Positions 62,190 through 64,000 of a stretch of DNA of 64,000 nucleotides are shown piece by piece. Source of the stretch: Hippasteria phrygiana (Eukaryota; Echinodermata; Asteroidea; Valvatida; Goniasteridae); NCBI GenBank assembly GCA_037893225.1, contig JAZGUH010000488.1, positions 992,001 to 1,056,000 on the forward strand. Reading direction: 5' to 3'. A program made the position numbers and the translations under genes. Numbering within the stretch: position 1 is the stretch's first letter; each line of letters begins with the position of its first letter. The notes under the pieces were generated by a model that did no database searches, had not been told where the DNA came from, and saw only the letters and a program-made list of their open reading frames with translations.

Positions 62190-62960
62190 GCGACCAAGGT
62201 TCAGAAGATAATGAAGCATTCACAACACGAAATAACAAAGAACGGGACTTTCCGATGGAAATTCCCAGTTCATAATCATATTGCAATATCAGGCTAATGA
62301 GCTAAAGTCTAGTAGAAAAGTGTGCGACATCGCAACGTTTTGTGCAGGAGGTGTGCAGCATTTCAGTGGCCTAACGAGGACATTATGGGCATGAGTACTC
62401 ACTCAATACCGAAATGCACTGGAACCTCTCAAAACCTGAAATCGCCGACTTTCTGCAAATTTGATGGGGACAAATTGGCATCGTATACTTAATTCAATGG
62501 TACACATGGAATGAAATTGTTTATCATGAGCCACAGTTTTGATTGTTCAATTTTGGGAAGGGGTTGTTTTTATGGTCCTTTTTTCTTTTGAGTGGAAATA
62601 ATGTGAAACGTTATTGTGATTTTTGTAGCTGTAATACTTTTACATTTGGCGCATCAAGATTGCACCTTTTCTTATGTTATTAAAGAAACAATATAATTTT
62701 GATGACGTCACAAATGACTCATTTTGTTGCATATTAGAAAAGGAATTTTGAAAATACCTTTTGTTTCGGGAGATATCTTGAAAAGAATGCTTGTCGCGAG
62801 ATGTGGATTTATCCGTTAGTCTGGCCGTGGAGTTGTTTGGCTGGTTTCCTGCGCATGATGTTTCAGGCGTTGGCTGGTACCTGCGGCCCTCTGCGCCCGA
62901 CTATAAAAGCGCATGTCACTGGCTTTTTGCCTCTAATTCTGCTCGCGGCTGGCGTGGAGT
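62190..62960 (+). repeat. Dispersed repeat, copy 3, with TATA box
   Basis: Collinear with 53130-53970 from GGTTCAGAAGATAATGAAGC to TTCTGCTCGCGGC, same orientation, about 9.06 kb apart. TATAAAA at 62903-62909 is in the same position as in copy 2. Confidence 0.72.
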
Positions 62961-63613
62961 GAGCAGCATGCTTCGGGCGTGTGCTGCTCCTTGCACTACG
63001 GCAAATGTGTGCTGGCTATGCCACCATTTAGAGCTTTACCGGCTTAATTCCCGTAGATGGACCGCACGGAGCCTGTCTAATATTACGCCATAAATTTAAA
63101 GTCCATGAACACCTTATGCACAGGCTTTACCCGTGGTGGGTTCTAAGGGTACAGTGTAGCGAATTATCCTCCCATATCAAGAGGCTAGGGCTAACACAAA
63201 CAACAATAACAATCTGTCAAAAAGAAAAACAAGTTATACTTGCTAAATAGTGGGCATCAAAAACAGACAAAACATTAGAAAATATTAGTTCTTAAACCCT
63301 CAAGAAACAAATGGAAGGAAAATAGAAATAAAGTGATTCCAACAATTACGTCAAATTTTAACGGGCTTCTGTGATTCAGTTCTGTGATGTTCTAATCATA
63401 TGGTATCCGAAAGGTTTCTCGTAACAAGCAGAAAATCAAATGATATCCGAAAAATTCTCATAAAAAAGCACGATTTGATCCCCTATTATTGCGGACCATG
63501 CGAGGAAATTTGGCACCTAAGCGTGTCGTACTTTGTTAAACTTGAATAAACGATTATAGTTAAGGAAGATTGTGGAACGTTATGCGCGGTTACCACGGAA
63601 ATCAGGACAACGC
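62961..63613. other. Unique spacer, no gene seen
   Basis: No recognised domain. AT-rich, with short AAATGATATCCGAAA-like duplications near 63395-63450. Confidence 0.35.
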
Positions 63614-63808
63614 CTTGAAAAAGACAAAAGAAAAAGACTATAGAAAAAGACTATAGAAAAAGACTATAGAAAAAGACTATAGAAAAAGACTATAGAAAAA
63701 GACTATAGAAAAAGACTATAGAAAAAGACTATTATAGAAAAAGACTATTGTAGAAAAAGACTATTGTAGAAAAAGACTATAGAAAAAGACTATAGAAAAA
63801 GACTATAA
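63614..63808. repeat. 13-bp tandem repeat GAAAAAGACTATA
   Basis: About 14 units; three carry an extra TTATA or TTGTA, making 16-nt variants at 63731-63775. Non-coding. Confidence 0.95.
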
Positions 63809-64000
63809 TTCGACTCCTTTTAATAAACAGTATCTTACATGAAACAAAACGGTTTCATGCCCTTTCCAGAATCCTCATGTATATTCCACTGTTTTGATTT
63901 AAATGTGAAAATGCTTCTATTTAACACACAAATAAGTCACAATCACGAAACCTTCGAATCAGAGAGACAAAAGTACGATAAATGAAATTGTTATAGAAGA

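Noticed and set aside
53130..62960. Complete LTR retrotransposon between the two TATA-bearing repeats
   Set aside because: The 9-kb interior contains MITEs and a CR1-type LINE fragment but no gag, protease, RT or integrase of an LTR element.

Overview
The window looks like intergenic, transposon-dense DNA from an invertebrate animal, probably marine. I found no convincing host gene, rRNA gene or bona fide tRNA gene in 64 kb. The eukaryotic call rests on APE-type LINEs, tRNA-derived SINEs, THAP/TTAA (Kolobok-like) DNA transposons, a Polinton/Maverick (endogenous adintovirus-like) element, a DIRS-order relic, many MITEs and long microsatellites. A lancelet, hemichordate, echinoderm or lophotrochozoan would fit. 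The sequence alone does not fix the species.

Layout. (1) 1-14459: three Tx1-like LINEs lie head to tail on the minus strand. Copies A and C belong to one family and differ by about 1%; B is a related family. Each junction is an oligo(A)/(TAA)n tract, so the 3' tail of one element abuts the 5' end of the next. (2) 14461-17760: unique DNA with a MITE, a pure (CCCG)n tract of about 58 units and a Kolobok-like element carrying a THAP relic. (3) 17761-25220: a decayed Polinton. On the minus strand run an ATPase end, two small structural-type genes, the integrase and the N-terminal half of the minor capsid gene. A 4.3-kb block holding the rest of the minor capsid gene, a protein-VI-like gene, the major capsid gene and the protease is inverted onto the plus strand. 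Two Kolobok-like elements sit at one TTAA in the major capsid gene. (4) 25221-31027: unique DNA, degenerate tandem repeats, a second copy of a foldback MITE, a LINE fragment, and hAT- and Harbinger-like MITEs with exact target duplications. (5) 31028-35299: a full-length LINE with a 27-bp perfect target-site duplication. (6) 35300-45300: MITEs, short duplications and a broken DIRS/Ngaro-like retrotransposon (RT thumb, RNase H, SGNH hydrolase, tyrosine recombinase). (7) 45300-47600: a 75-bp minisatellite. (8) 48466-51776: a 3.3-kb element with long terminal inverted repeats built from GTGAATATTCAC palindromes, one of them split by a 590-bp insertion. (9) 52000-64000: three copies of a TATA-box-bearing repeat, more MITEs, a CR1/Jockey-type LINE fragment, a 130-bp higher-order tandem array, SINEs and a 13-bp tandem array.

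No pathway links these genes. Each is part of a mobile element, and the information lies in how the elements are nested, targeted and broken. The two strongest structural results are the TAA-anchored LINE array, and the Polinton inversion with inverted duplications at its breakpoints plus two in-register TTAA insertions.
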